From Acuticoccus sp051016205 (GTDB taxonomy: Bacteria > Pseudomonadota > Alphaproteobacteria > Rhizobiales > Amorphaceae): a stretch of DNA of 64,000 bases. The DNA is taken from contig CP136534.1 of NCBI GenBank assembly GCA_051016205.1, positions 4,092,001 to 4,156,000 of the forward strand. The letters run 5' to 3'. The translations under genes were made by a program, and so were the position numbers. Below the pieces are notes generated by a model. The model did not search any database. It saw only the letters and a program-made list of their open reading frames with translations, and had not been told where the DNA came from. Shown in pieces: positions 42,492 through 50,450 of the stretch; the stretch's first letter is position 1, and each line of letters opens with the position of its first letter.

Positions 42492-43315
42492 AACTGGCGC
42501 TATGCAATGAAGTGATCCGCGACCTCCCCTTCGACCGTCAGTGCGCCTTTGCCGCTGCGGTGGGGTTCGACGGGCTTGAGATCGCCCCCTTCACCCTCAC
42601 CGAAAACCCCGAAACGCTTGGCGACACGCACGCCCGCACCGTCCGCACGGCCCTTGAAGCGGAAGGGCTTGAATGCTGCAGCCTCCACTGGCTCCTCGCA
42701 GCGCCCGAAGGTGTGTCCATCACCAGCTCGGACCCTGCCGTTCAGAGGCGCACGCGCGATCTGATGGCCCGCCTCATCGACTTTGCGGCCGCCGTCGGCG
42801 CTCCCGTGATGGTGCACGGCTCCCCCGCCCAGCGCATCCTTGAAGAGGGCGCCGAGGCGAAAGGCCGTGCAAAAGCGCGCGAGGCTTTTGCGGTGGCGGG
42901 TGAGCACGCGGCAAAGGCTGGCGTGGAATACCTGATCGAGCCCTTGGCGCGGCGCGAGACCTCCCACATCAACACCGTCGAGGAGGCGGTCGACATCGTG
43001 CGCGCCGTGGACAGCCCTGGCCTGAAAACGATGCTCGACACCTGCGCCACCGCCAGCAACGGCACCGATGTGGTGGCTGAACTCGACGCCTGGTGGGGCA
43101 CCGGCCTCATCCGCCACATCCACGTCAACGATCCGAACAAGCGCGGGCCTGGGGAGGGTGAACTTGCCTTAGGGCCGATCCTCAAGGCGCTCCACCGGCT
43201 CGGCTACACCGGGTGGGTGTCGGCCGAACCCTTCATCTATCTGCCTGACGGGCCGGCCTGTGCGGCGCGGGCGGCAGGCACCCTCACCGCCCTCAGACAG
43301 GAGCTTGCCCCATGA
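42488..43315 (+). CDS. Sugar phosphate isomerase/epimerase (xylose-isomerase-like TIM barrel)
   Basis: 275 aa. AP endonuclease 2-type TIM barrel: FAAAVGFDGLEIAPFTL, LHWLLAAPEG, VMVHGSPAQR, VEYLIEPL (metal-ligand Glu), LKTMLDTC, IRHIHVNDPN (His ligands) and GWVSAEPFIY (last Glu ligand). Such proteins isomerise or epimerise sugars and keto-sugars. The start is TTG at 42488, overlapping the tctA stop (TTGA); no better in-frame start lies nearby. The stop overlaps the enolase-superfamily gene by ATGA. Confidence 0.9.
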   Translation: MKLALCNEVIRDLPFDRQCAFAAAVGFDGLEIAPFTLTENPETLGDTHARTVRTALEAEGLECCSLHWLLAAPEGVSITSSDPAVQRRTRDLMARLIDFAAAVGAPVMVHGSPAQRILEEGAEAKGRAKAREAFAVAGEHAAKAGVEYLIEPLARRETSHINTVEEAVDIVRAVDSPGLKTMLDTCATASNGTDVVAELDAWWGTGLIRHIHVNDPNKRGPGEGELALGPILKALHRLGYTGWVSAEPFIYLPDGPACAARAAGTLTALRQELAP

Positions 43316-44736
43316 CCGCCCGCCCGACATTCACCCTGACGGATGTGGCGTTCTATGAGCGCGACGTGGTGTTCCGCATGCCGTTCAAGTTCGGCGTTGT
43401 GACACTAACGGCAGCGCCCCAAACCTTCGTCAGCGTGCAACTGACCTTTGCGGACGGGACCATCGCGCAGGGTCTAACTGCCGAGATCCTGGCACCAAAA
43501 TGGTTCGACAAGTCGCCCGACCTTACCAATGAGGACAATTTCGACCAGCTGCGCCGCGCCGTCGCCATGGCCGCAAAGGCCTATGGCGCTGTGGGGACCG
43601 GAACTGCCTTCGGTCTTCATGCAGCGGCAGCGCCCGCCATAGAGGCCGCGGCAAAGGCGGCAGGCCTCCCACCGCTCGTTGCAAGCTTCGGCGCCGCGCA
43701 GATGGACAAAGCCATCCTCGATGCCCTGGCACGCCACCACGGCGTCAGTATTTTTGAGGCGGCCCGCACCAATCTTTTCGACCTGTCAGCTGCGCTGACC
43801 CCTGACCTTGACGGTTTCGACATCGACGCGTTTCTGGCAGGCCTCACGCCGCAGCCGATCATTGCCGCCCGCCACACGGTTGGCATGGTCGACCCCATCA
43901 CCGCTGCCGACATCGAAGACGGCGCCCGCGTGGGCGACGGTCTGCCGGAGACCTTGGAGGAGGTGATTGCGGCAACAGGGATCGACCACTTCAAGCTGAA
44001 GGTGGGCGGCAATGTGGAAGCCGACATTGCGCGCCTATCCGCCATTGCCGGTGTGCTCGACGCTTTGCCCCAGTACCGCGCGACCCTCGACGGCAACGAG
44101 CAATACGCCACCGTCGATGGGATCGCGGCCCTGTGGGACGCCATGGAAGAGACCCCTGCCCTCGACAGGCTGCGCGACAGCATCTTGTTTATCGAACAGC
44201 CCATCGCCCGGTCGAAAGCCTTTAGCGAAGACGTTTCCTCCCTCTCAAGCCGCAAAGCCATCGAAATCGACGAGTCCGACGGCACCCTGGATGCCTTTCT
44301 CGAGGCCAAGGGGCTCGGCTACCAAGGCGTATCGTCGAAATCCTGCAAGGGCATCTACAAAGCGCTGTTGAACAGGGCGCGGTGTGAGACGTGGAACGCG
44401 GCTGAGGGCACAGACCGCTACTTCATGTCCGCAGAAGACCTCACCACCCAGGCGGGACTTGCGGTCCAGCAGGACCTTGCGCTCGCCACCCTCATCGGCT
44501 GCACCCATGTGGAGCGCAACGGCCACCACTACGTGAACGGCCTCTCCGCCGTCCCGCGCCATGAGCAGGAGGCGTTCCTATCCGCCCACGGCGACCTTTA
44601 TGAGGACAGCCACGGCGCTGTGCGCGTCTCCATCAAAGATGGGCGGATTGGGATCGGCTCGCTGGATGGTCCTGGCTTTGCCACTGGCGCCACGCCCGAT
44701 CTTCAGGCGATGCGCCGGTGTCACTACACCCCTTGA
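43312..44736 (+). CDS. Enolase superfamily protein (muconate-lactonizing-type, unusually long)
   Basis: 474 aa, against about 360-400 for most mandelate racemase/MLE relatives. Barrel motifs: HFKLKVGG (Lys228 and Lys230), ATLDGNEQY (Asp260 metal ligand), FIEQPIARS (Glu295), IEIDESDGT (Asp320) and GVSSKSCKGIYKAL (Lys343/Lys346). A Lys-Lys pair fits the MLE/OSBS/dipeptide-epimerase subgroup. An N-terminal capping domain precedes it. About 110 extra C-terminal residues (from RCETWNAAEGTDRYF) carry a conserved-looking His/Glu-rich segment. The reaction starts with proton abstraction next to a carboxylate; the substrate is unknown but probably imported by the upstream TctCBA. Confidence 0.85.
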   Translation: MTARPTFTLTDVAFYERDVVFRMPFKFGVVTLTAAPQTFVSVQLTFADGTIAQGLTAEILAPKWFDKSPDLTNEDNFDQLRRAVAMAAKAYGAVGTGTAFGLHAAAAPAIEAAAKAAGLPPLVASFGAAQMDKAILDALARHHGVSIFEAARTNLFDLSAALTPDLDGFDIDAFLAGLTPQPIIAARHTVGMVDPITAADIEDGARVGDGLPETLEEVIAATGIDHFKLKVGGNVEADIARLSAIAGVLDALPQYRATLDGNEQYATVDGIAALWDAMEETPALDRLRDSILFIEQPIARSKAFSEDVSSLSSRKAIEIDESDGTLDAFLEAKGLGYQGVSSKSCKGIYKALLNRARCETWNAAEGTDRYFMSAEDLTTQAGLAVQQDLALATLIGCTHVERNGHHYVNGLSAVPRHEQEAFLSAHGDLYEDSHGAVRVSIKDGRIGIGSLDGPGFATGATPDLQAMRRCHYTP

Positions 44737-45578
44737 CGGCGCCCAACACCATCACCCGTCGCCTGACGGTGGCGGACGGCCTTGCGTGTCTGGCCTTGTC
44801 CACCGAGGCGTCCTGGAACCAGACCGCCGACGACTGGGCGATGATCCTTGAAGGTGGCATCGTCAAAGGCACCTTTGTGGGGGGCACCCTTGCGGCCACC
44901 TGCGGGGTCCTGCGCTACGGCGAGGCGCTTGATTGGATCTGCATGGTCTTGGTGGCAAAGGCCCACCGACGGCAGGGCCACGCAACGCGTCTCATGACCG
45001 AAGCCCTTGCCATGGAACGCGCCGGAAGCACCGCTGTCGGCCTCGACGCCACACCCGACGGGCGCAAGGTCTACCGCAAGCTCGGCTTTGCCGACACTTT
45101 CACCATCACCCGCCACAAAACACCGTCCCTGGCTTTGCCCGCGACGGCCACCGGCCTTGCCATCCGTCAGGCAACGCCTGCCGACCTTGGTGCCATCACC
45201 GCCCTTGATGCCGCGCACCTTGGCGCCGGAAGGACGTCCATCCTCGCCGCATTGCTGGCGCGGGCGCCCAAGGCCGCCTTCGTGCTGATGGACCGGGGAC
45301 AGGTGACGGGGTTTGTGCTTTCGCGCGATGGGCGAATGCAAGGCCAGATCGGGCCGGTGGTTGCGCCGGACGAGGGCGGCGCCAAGGCGCTGATCGGTGC
45401 TGCGCTCGCCAACTTGGAAGGCCCATTGATCATCGACCTGGTAGATGCGTGGGCGGGGCTTGCCTCCTGGTTGGAGGGCCTTGGCTTTGTGGCGCAAAGG
45501 CCGTTCACCAGGATGATGAAAGGGGCGACGTGCATGCCCCCGACACCGATCGTGGTTGCAGGGCCCGAGTTGGGGTAG
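44733..45578 (+). CDS. Double-domain GNAT acetyltransferase (C-terminal Acetyltransf_18 type)
   Basis: 281 aa. The N-terminal GNAT domain has ICMVLVAKAHRRQGHATRLMTEAL (acetyl-CoA loop) and DATPDGRKVYRKLGFADTF. The second half, LAIRQATPADLGAITALDA to PFTRMMKG, is the GNAT-like domain seen in YitH/Acetyltransf_18 proteins. Start TTG at 44733 overlaps the previous stop (TTGA), as in the isomerase gene; GTG 44718 is an alternative. Its place within the catabolic operon suggests it acts on a related metabolite, but no substrate can be named. Confidence 0.87.
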   Translation: MTAPNTITRRLTVADGLACLALSTEASWNQTADDWAMILEGGIVKGTFVGGTLAATCGVLRYGEALDWICMVLVAKAHRRQGHATRLMTEALAMERAGSTAVGLDATPDGRKVYRKLGFADTFTITRHKTPSLALPATATGLAIRQATPADLGAITALDAAHLGAGRTSILAALLARAPKAAFVLMDRGQVTGFVLSRDGRMQGQIGPVVAPDEGGAKALIGAALANLEGPLIIDLVDAWAGLASWLEGLGFVAQRPFTRMMKGATCMPPTPIVVAGPELG

Positions 45579-45690
45579 CGGGCCGATGAACGGCCAATGC
45601 GGCGGCGGTCTTGCCACCACCGCTGATCCTTTCGACACTGACGCCGAGCGAGACACCCGAACGTCCGCCGAGGCAAAGGGGAGATCCACC

Positions 45691-46524
45691 ATGGGGCCAC
45701 AGGACACCGCGCAAGGCGAGAGAGCAGCTGGCGTAGCCGACCCTTTGGCCATCGCCAAGGAGGTGGCGGCCTCCATCGCCTCAAGGACGCAGATCGAGCC
45801 GTTCTCGAGCAGACCGGCAGGGCTTGATCTCAAAACCGCCTACCGCGCCCAAGGTCATCTGCGTGAGTTGCGGGGGGCGCCCGTTGTGGGCCGCAAGATC
45901 GGCTTCACCAACCGCACCATCTGGCCCCTTTACGGCATTGAAGCGCCCATGTGGGGGGACGTGATGGAAAACTCCCTCGCCCACCTGTCAGAGACCGACA
46001 CCGTGCCCCTTGGCCCCTTTTGCGATCCGCGGCTTGAGCCAGAAGTGGCGCTGTGCCTGTCGGCAGCGCCCGACTCCGCCATGGACGAAGCCGACCTTGC
46101 GGACATCATCACGTGGATGGCACCAGCGTTCGAGATCGTCCACTCCATCTACCCTGGCTGGAAGTTCCAACTGGCCGACACGGTGGCCTCAGGTGGGCTG
46201 CACGGCCGGCTCCTTCTGGGCGAACCTGTCGCAGGTGTGGCAGGCTATGCAGGCGACCTTCCTGCCCTCACCCTTTGCTTGGAGCGCAACGGCGAGGTGG
46301 TGGAGACAGGCAGCGGCAGCAATGTCTTGGGCGGCCCCTTGTCGGCACTGAAACACTGCGTTGGCGAGCTTGCCAAGGACCCGGCGCAGACCCCCCTCAA
46401 GGCCGGCGACATTGTCACCACAGGGACGTTGACGGATGCCTGGTCCATCAAACCCGGCGAGACCTGGCGGGCCTACTATGACGGCACGCCCTTTGCTTCC
46501 ACCACGGTGCGTTTCACCCGGTAG
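45691..46524 (+). CDS. 2-keto-4-pentenoate hydratase / fumarylacetoacetate hydrolase-related (MhpD type)
   Basis: 277 aa from ATG 45691 with GGGAGA upstream; an open extension of 45 codons is low-complexity and rejected. MhpD-family features: LKTAYRAQGHLRELRG, VVGRKIGFTNR, MWGDVMENSL, LEPEVALCLS (metal-binding Glu), VHSIYPGWKF, ADTVASGGLHGRLLLG and AGDIVTTGTLTDAW. Adds water to 2-hydroxy-dienoates or acts on related 2-keto acids. 112 nt separate it from the GNAT gene. It could continue the pathway begun by the enolase-superfamily enzyme. Confidence 0.92.
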   Translation: MGPQDTAQGERAAGVADPLAIAKEVAASIASRTQIEPFSSRPAGLDLKTAYRAQGHLRELRGAPVVGRKIGFTNRTIWPLYGIEAPMWGDVMENSLAHLSETDTVPLGPFCDPRLEPEVALCLSAAPDSAMDEADLADIITWMAPAFEIVHSIYPGWKFQLADTVASGGLHGRLLLGEPVAGVAGYAGDLPALTLCLERNGEVVETGSGSNVLGGPLSALKHCVGELAKDPAQTPLKAGDIVTTGTLTDAWSIKPGETWRAYYDGTPFASTTVRFTR

Positions 46525-46534
46525 GCCAGTTTTG

Positions 46535-46563
46535 AGACAGCGTCTTGAATGGTGAGACGGTCT
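46535..46563. promoter_or_regulatory. Candidate IclR operator pair
   Basis: Two small inverted repeats, AGAC-AGC-GTCT (46535-46545) and AGAC-G-GTCT (46555-46563), with centres about 19 bases apart (two helical turns). They lie just upstream of the IclR start at 46582. Spacing and position suit an autoregulatory site. Confidence 0.4.
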
Positions 46564-46581
46564 GCGTTAACCTTTTCCTCC

Positions 46582-47433
46582 ATGGCAGGACAAAGGGGCG
46601 CGAGCAAAGCGCCGGACAAGGACACAAGCACCGTCCAAAGCATCTCAAGAGCCGCACAGGTCCTTGATGCTGTGGCAGAGCACAGTGTGTCAGGCGCGGG
46701 CCTGCCGACCCTTGTGGCGGCAACGGGCCTCAACCGCGCCACCTGTCACAGGATCCTGAAGAGTCTGGTGGAGACCGGCCTTGTGGATCAGGACCCCGCG
46801 ACCACCCACTATTTTCCGGGCATCAAGCTGGTGGAGATTGCCGCCACGGCCTCCAACCGCTACGGCCTTGCCCGCCAGAGCCAGGACGGTCGCGCCCGCA
46901 TTGCCGAGCGCACCGCCGACACCGTTTTTCTAACGTTGCGCGTCGGGCGCGAAGCCGTGTGTGTTGCGCGCACGGAAGGCGCCTTCCCCATCAAGACGCT
47001 GACGTTGAATGTGGGGGACACGCGCCCCTTGGGCGTTGGTGCAGGCAGCCTTGCCATCCTCGCCTTTCTTGGTGAGGAGGAGCGTAACGAACTCCTCCAC
47101 GACGGGGTCGACGCCTTCACCCGCTACGGCGCCTCAAGGGACGAATTGGCTGAAGACGCAGCCCGCGCTGCGACCCTTGGCTATGCGCTGGATGAAGGGC
47201 GCATCATCCCAGGCATTACGGGCATTGGCGTGCCGTTGCGCGGCGGGCGGGGCGATGTGGTGGCAGCGCTCAGCGTTGCTGCCATCTCAAGCCGGCTCAC
47301 AGGCGCGCGCCGCACCAATGTGGTGACATGGCTTTTGGAGGAGGCAGGGCGCCTTGAGCGGGAGCTTGCCCCCATCCTGTCCACCCGCGCTGCCGCGGGA
47401 CGCACACTCATTCTTGGCGGGACGTCGTCGTGA
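46582..47433 (+). CDS. IclR family transcriptional regulator
   Basis: 283 aa from ATG 46582. N-terminal winged HTH: VQSISRAAQVLDAVAEHSVSG, LVAATGLNRATCHRILKSLVETGL. The C-terminal effector domain shows RVGREAVCVARTEG, LNVGDTRPLGVGAGSLAILAF, and GITGIGVPLRGGRGDVVAALSVAAISSRL with the conserved Gly-Val-Pro. An ATG 33 nt upstream falls between the two putative operator repeats and is less likely. It sits between the TTT/enolase operon and the TRAP/HyuAB operon and may control either or both. Confidence 0.93.
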   Translation: MAGQRGASKAPDKDTSTVQSISRAAQVLDAVAEHSVSGAGLPTLVAATGLNRATCHRILKSLVETGLVDQDPATTHYFPGIKLVEIAATASNRYGLARQSQDGRARIAERTADTVFLTLRVGREAVCVARTEGAFPIKTLTLNVGDTRPLGVGAGSLAILAFLGEEERNELLHDGVDAFTRYGASRDELAEDAARAATLGYALDEGRIIPGITGIGVPLRGGRGDVVAALSVAAISSRLTGARRTNVVTWLLEEAGRLERELAPILSTRAAAGRTLILGGTSS

Positions 47434-47512
47434 TGGCCACCCTGCCACAAGCCCTCAAGACCGCTGGCGGCACGCGCCGACGGTCGAACAAAAACGCAAG
47501 GAGGACGACACA

Positions 47513-48493
47513 ATGCTAAAATCACTGATCGCCGCAGCCGGTGCAGCCACACTCCTGGTGGGCGCTGCCAATGCTGCCCAATGGGACATGTCCTACGCCT
47601 GGCCTGAGGGCAACTTCCATGTCCAGAATGGCATGAAGTTCGCCGACGCGGTGAAAGAGGCCACCGACGGCCGCGTTGAGATCATCATCCATCCTGGCGG
47701 TGCGCTCGGCCTGAAAGGTCCTGAAGCGATGGCGGCGGTGCGCGACGGGATTGTGCCCATTGCCGAATACTCCTTCGAACAGCAGAACGGCGAGGTGCCT
47801 TTCGCCAGCCTCGGCGCCATGCCGGGTCTTGCCATGGGCTACGACGAGACCAAGGTCCTGTCCGACATCATGCGTCCGCACATGGACGAGATCTTCGCCA
47901 ACTACAATCAGAAGCTTCTTTATATGGTCCCCTGGCCCGGCCAGGCGGTCTACGCCAAGAAGCCCATCGAGTCGCTGGCCGATCTTGAAGGCTATAAGCT
48001 GCGCGGCGCCAATGCCCGTGCCGTGGAATTCTTCGAGGCGCTGGATGCTGCCCCGGTTCTTCTGCCGTGGGCGGAGGTCGTGCCGTCGCTGGCCTCGGGT
48101 GTGATCGACGGGGTCTCCACATCCTCCTCCTCAGGCGTTGACGGCAAGTTCTGGGAGTTCATGGGCCACATGAGCCGGTTCGACTGGGCCAATCCCCTCT
48201 CGGTGGTGACGGTGAACCTTGATGCGTGGAACGCCCTGTCGGCGGAAGATCAAGCGGCTATCGAAGCCCTTGCGGCAGAAATGGAGCCCCAGTTCTGGGA
48301 TGTCTCCAAATCCGAGGACGAGAAAAACCTTGCCACCCTGCAAGAAAACGGGATGACCGTCACTGTGCCGAGCCCTGAGATGCGGGCCGAGATCGCCGCG
48401 GCATCGGAGAAGATCTGGAACGAGTTCTTGGAGACGGCCGGACCCGAAGCGGGCACCGTTGTGTCGACTTTCCGCGAGAAGACAGGCAAATAA
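47513..48493 (+). CDS. dctP: TRAP transporter substrate-binding protein (DctP family)
   Basis: 326 aa from ATG 47513, preceded by AAGGAGG. Signal peptide MLKSLIAAAGAATLLVGAANA. DctP fold: YAWPEGNFHVQNGMKFADAVKEATDGRVEI, GLKGPEAMAAVRDGIV, and ADLEGYKLRGANARAVEFFEALDAAPV containing the conserved Arg that binds the carboxylate. Periplasmic receptor for the DctQM permease downstream. With HyuA/HyuB in the same operon, a 5-oxoproline-, hydantoin- or related ligand is plausible. Confidence 0.94.
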   Translation: MLKSLIAAAGAATLLVGAANAAQWDMSYAWPEGNFHVQNGMKFADAVKEATDGRVEIIIHPGGALGLKGPEAMAAVRDGIVPIAEYSFEQQNGEVPFASLGAMPGLAMGYDETKVLSDIMRPHMDEIFANYNQKLLYMVPWPGQAVYAKKPIESLADLEGYKLRGANARAVEFFEALDAAPVLLPWAEVVPSLASGVIDGVSTSSSSGVDGKFWEFMGHMSRFDWANPLSVVTVNLDAWNALSAEDQAAIEALAAEMEPQFWDVSKSEDEKNLATLQENGMTVTVPSPEMRAEIAAASEKIWNEFLETAGPEAGTVVSTFREKTGK

Positions 48494-48504
48494 GTCGCCC
48501 CATG

Positions 48505-48532
48505 GCCTGCCGTGCCCCCACGCGCGGCAGGC
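48505..48532 (+). promoter_or_regulatory. Hairpin between TRAP binding-protein and permease genes
   Basis: GCCTGCCG (48505-48512) pairs with CGGCAGGC (48525-48532) around a 12-base loop, starting 11 nt after the dctP stop. It has no T-run. Such hairpins commonly stabilise the binding-protein part of the transcript or partly terminate it, so the receptor is made in excess over the permease. Confidence 0.5.
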
Positions 48533-48586
48533 AGGCCGGGCCGGACGCACCAACGCGCCCGGCCCGGCTCATCGAAAGCGCGCCCT

Positions 48587-49138
48587 TTGACCGATCCCCG
48601 CCCGCCAGACGACCGCCCGCTTCCCCCCCTGGTGCGCGCCATTGAGGGTGTGAGCGGATTTGCCGGTGGTGCAGGGGCGATCCTGCTGGCCTGCCTGTTC
48701 TCGCTGATGCTGGCAGAGGTGGCCGCGCGCAACCTCTTCGGTCAGTCCCTTCACGTGACGTGGGAGCTTAGCGCCTATGCGATGGCCGGCACCTTCTTCC
48801 TCGCCGCCGCCGCCACCATGCGCGAGGGGGAGCATGTGCGCGTCGGCATCCTTCTGGAGTTGTTGCCGGGTAAGGCCGCGCGTGGTCTGGACCTCATCGT
48901 CACCATCTCGGCGATGGTCATTGTTGGCTATATCGCCTACGCCGTCGGCGGGCTGACGGCACGGTCCCTTGCAGGGGACGTGCGCTCCTGGAGCGGCTAT
49001 CGCATTCCGCTCGCCATTCCTCAATCGGTGCTGGTTTTGGGGGCGGTGGTGCTTGCACTTCAGCTCCTGGCGCGGGTGTTGCGCCTTCTGGGCGGCTTTC
49101 CCGCCGACCGCAGGCCCTTGGGCACCATCACACCATGA
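48587..49138 (+). CDS. dctQ: TRAP transporter small permease subunit (DctQ family)
   Basis: 183 aa from TTG 48587. Four hydrophobic helices: FAGGAGAILLACLFSLMLAEVAARNLFG, LSAYAMAGTFFLAAAATMREGEHVRV (typical DctQ loop), LIVTISAMVIVGYIAYAV, and LAIPQSVLVLGAVVLALQLLARVLRLL, in shortened quotes of the family pattern. Upstream in-frame codons encode a Pro/Arg-rich stretch inside the intergenic hairpin and are not credible. GTG 48632 is an alternative start. The stop overlaps dctM by ATGA. Confidence 0.9.
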   Translation: MTDPRPPDDRPLPPLVRAIEGVSGFAGGAGAILLACLFSLMLAEVAARNLFGQSLHVTWELSAYAMAGTFFLAAAATMREGEHVRVGILLELLPGKAARGLDLIVTISAMVIVGYIAYAVGGLTARSLAGDVRSWSGYRIPLAIPQSVLVLGAVVLALQLLARVLRLLGGFPADRRPLGTITP

Positions 49139-50433
49139 GCATCCCTGCCCTCACCGTCATCGGCCTCGTCTTCGTGGTGCTTGCCTCCAGCCTTTGGGTG
49201 TCGGTGGGGCTCTTCGGTGTCTCCATCGCGGGCCTCAGTATTTTCCGCACGCTGCCCATCGACAAGGTGATGGCGCAGAACGTGTGGAACACGGTCACGA
49301 GTCCTGAACTGCTATCCCTACCGCTGTTCATCCTGATGGCGGAGATCTTGTTTCGCACCCGCCTGTCGGACCAGCTCCTACGCGGTCTCACCCCTTGGGC
49401 GACGATGCTTCCGGGCCGTCTCACCCACATCAACGTCTTGGCCTGTACGCTGTTTGCCACCGTGTCGGGCTCCTCTGCGGCCACCACGGCAACGGTGGGC
49501 CGCATTACCATGAGCGAGCTTCTGGCAAGGGGGTACAATCGCTCCCTCGTCATCGGCTCGCTGGCAGGGGCTGGCACGCTGGGCTTTTTGATCCCGCCTT
49601 CCATCGTGATGATCATCTATGCGGTGCTGGCGGACGTGTCGCTCCTGCGCCTCTTCCTGGCGGGGATCATCCCCGGCCTCATCATGGCCGGCGGTTTCAT
49701 GGCCTATATTGCCGTGCGCGCGGCCCTCAACCCCGAGCTGATGCCTGAGGAGCGCACGCAGTATTCCTGGCGGGAGCGCATTGTGGCGCTGCGGCACCTT
49801 GCGCCTGTCGTGGGGCTGATGTCCCTTGTGCTCGGCTCCATGTACGGAGGCATTGCAAGCCCCACCGAGGCCGCGGCCATGGGGGTCTTCGGCGCCCTCC
49901 TCGTCAGCCTCTTGTCGGGGATGCTGACGGTCAAAACCCTTTCGGCCGCGTTTTTGAAGGCGGCGCGCACCTCAAGCATGATCGGCCTCATCGTTGCCGG
50001 TGCGAGCTTCCTGGCGCTGGGCATGGGTTACCTTGGCATTCCCCGGGCCATCGCTGGCGCCATTGCAGCGCTGGAGTTGTCGCCGTTCATGCTGATCGTG
50101 CTTCTGGTGGCGTTTTACGTGCTCCTCGGCTTTGTGCTTGAGGGGCTGGCAGCGCTGGTACTGACCCTTCCCATCACGCTCCCCCTTGTGACGGCGGCAG
50201 GGTTCGACCCCATCTGGTTCGGCGTCTTCGTGGTGGTGACCATCGAGACGGCGCAGATCACACCACCGGTGGGCTTCAACCTGTTCGTGATACAATCGCT
50301 CACAGGGGATGGGATCGGCAAAATCGCCAAAAACGCATTGCCCTTCCTTGCGGTGATGATTGCCGTTGCGTTCCTACTTGCGGTCTTCCCGCAACTGGCC
50401 CTTTGGCTACCCGACCAGATTTCCTTCCGCTGA
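49135..50433 (+). CDS. dctM: TRAP transporter large permease subunit (DctM family)
   Basis: 432 aa, about twelve transmembrane helices. DctM signatures: LPLFILMAEILFRTRLSDQLLRGLTPWATMLPGRLTHINV, ATVSGSSAATTATVGRITM, LAGAGTLGFLIPPSIVMIIYAVLADVS, YGGIASPTEAAAMGVFGALL, LPITLPLVTAAGFDPIWFGVFVV and ETAQITPPVGFNLFVIQS, abbreviated. Sodium-coupled uptake with DctPQ. The HyuA gene begins 17 nt downstream. Confidence 0.95.
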   Translation: MSIPALTVIGLVFVVLASSLWVSVGLFGVSIAGLSIFRTLPIDKVMAQNVWNTVTSPELLSLPLFILMAEILFRTRLSDQLLRGLTPWATMLPGRLTHINVLACTLFATVSGSSAATTATVGRITMSELLARGYNRSLVIGSLAGAGTLGFLIPPSIVMIIYAVLADVSLLRLFLAGIIPGLIMAGGFMAYIAVRAALNPELMPEERTQYSWRERIVALRHLAPVVGLMSLVLGSMYGGIASPTEAAAMGVFGALLVSLLSGMLTVKTLSAAFLKAARTSSMIGLIVAGASFLALGMGYLGIPRAIAGAIAALELSPFMLIVLLVAFYVLLGFVLEGLAALVLTLPITLPLVTAAGFDPIWFGVFVVVTIETAQITPPVGFNLFVIQSLTGDGIGKIAKNALPFLAVMIAVAFLLAVFPQLALWLPDQISFR

Positions 50434-50450
50434 CTGGCGAAAGAGGACCC

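Noticed and set aside
45556..45690. 45-codon extension of the hydratase gene
   Set aside because: Low-complexity, no ribosome-binding site; the ATG at 45691 has GGGAGA and gives the family length.
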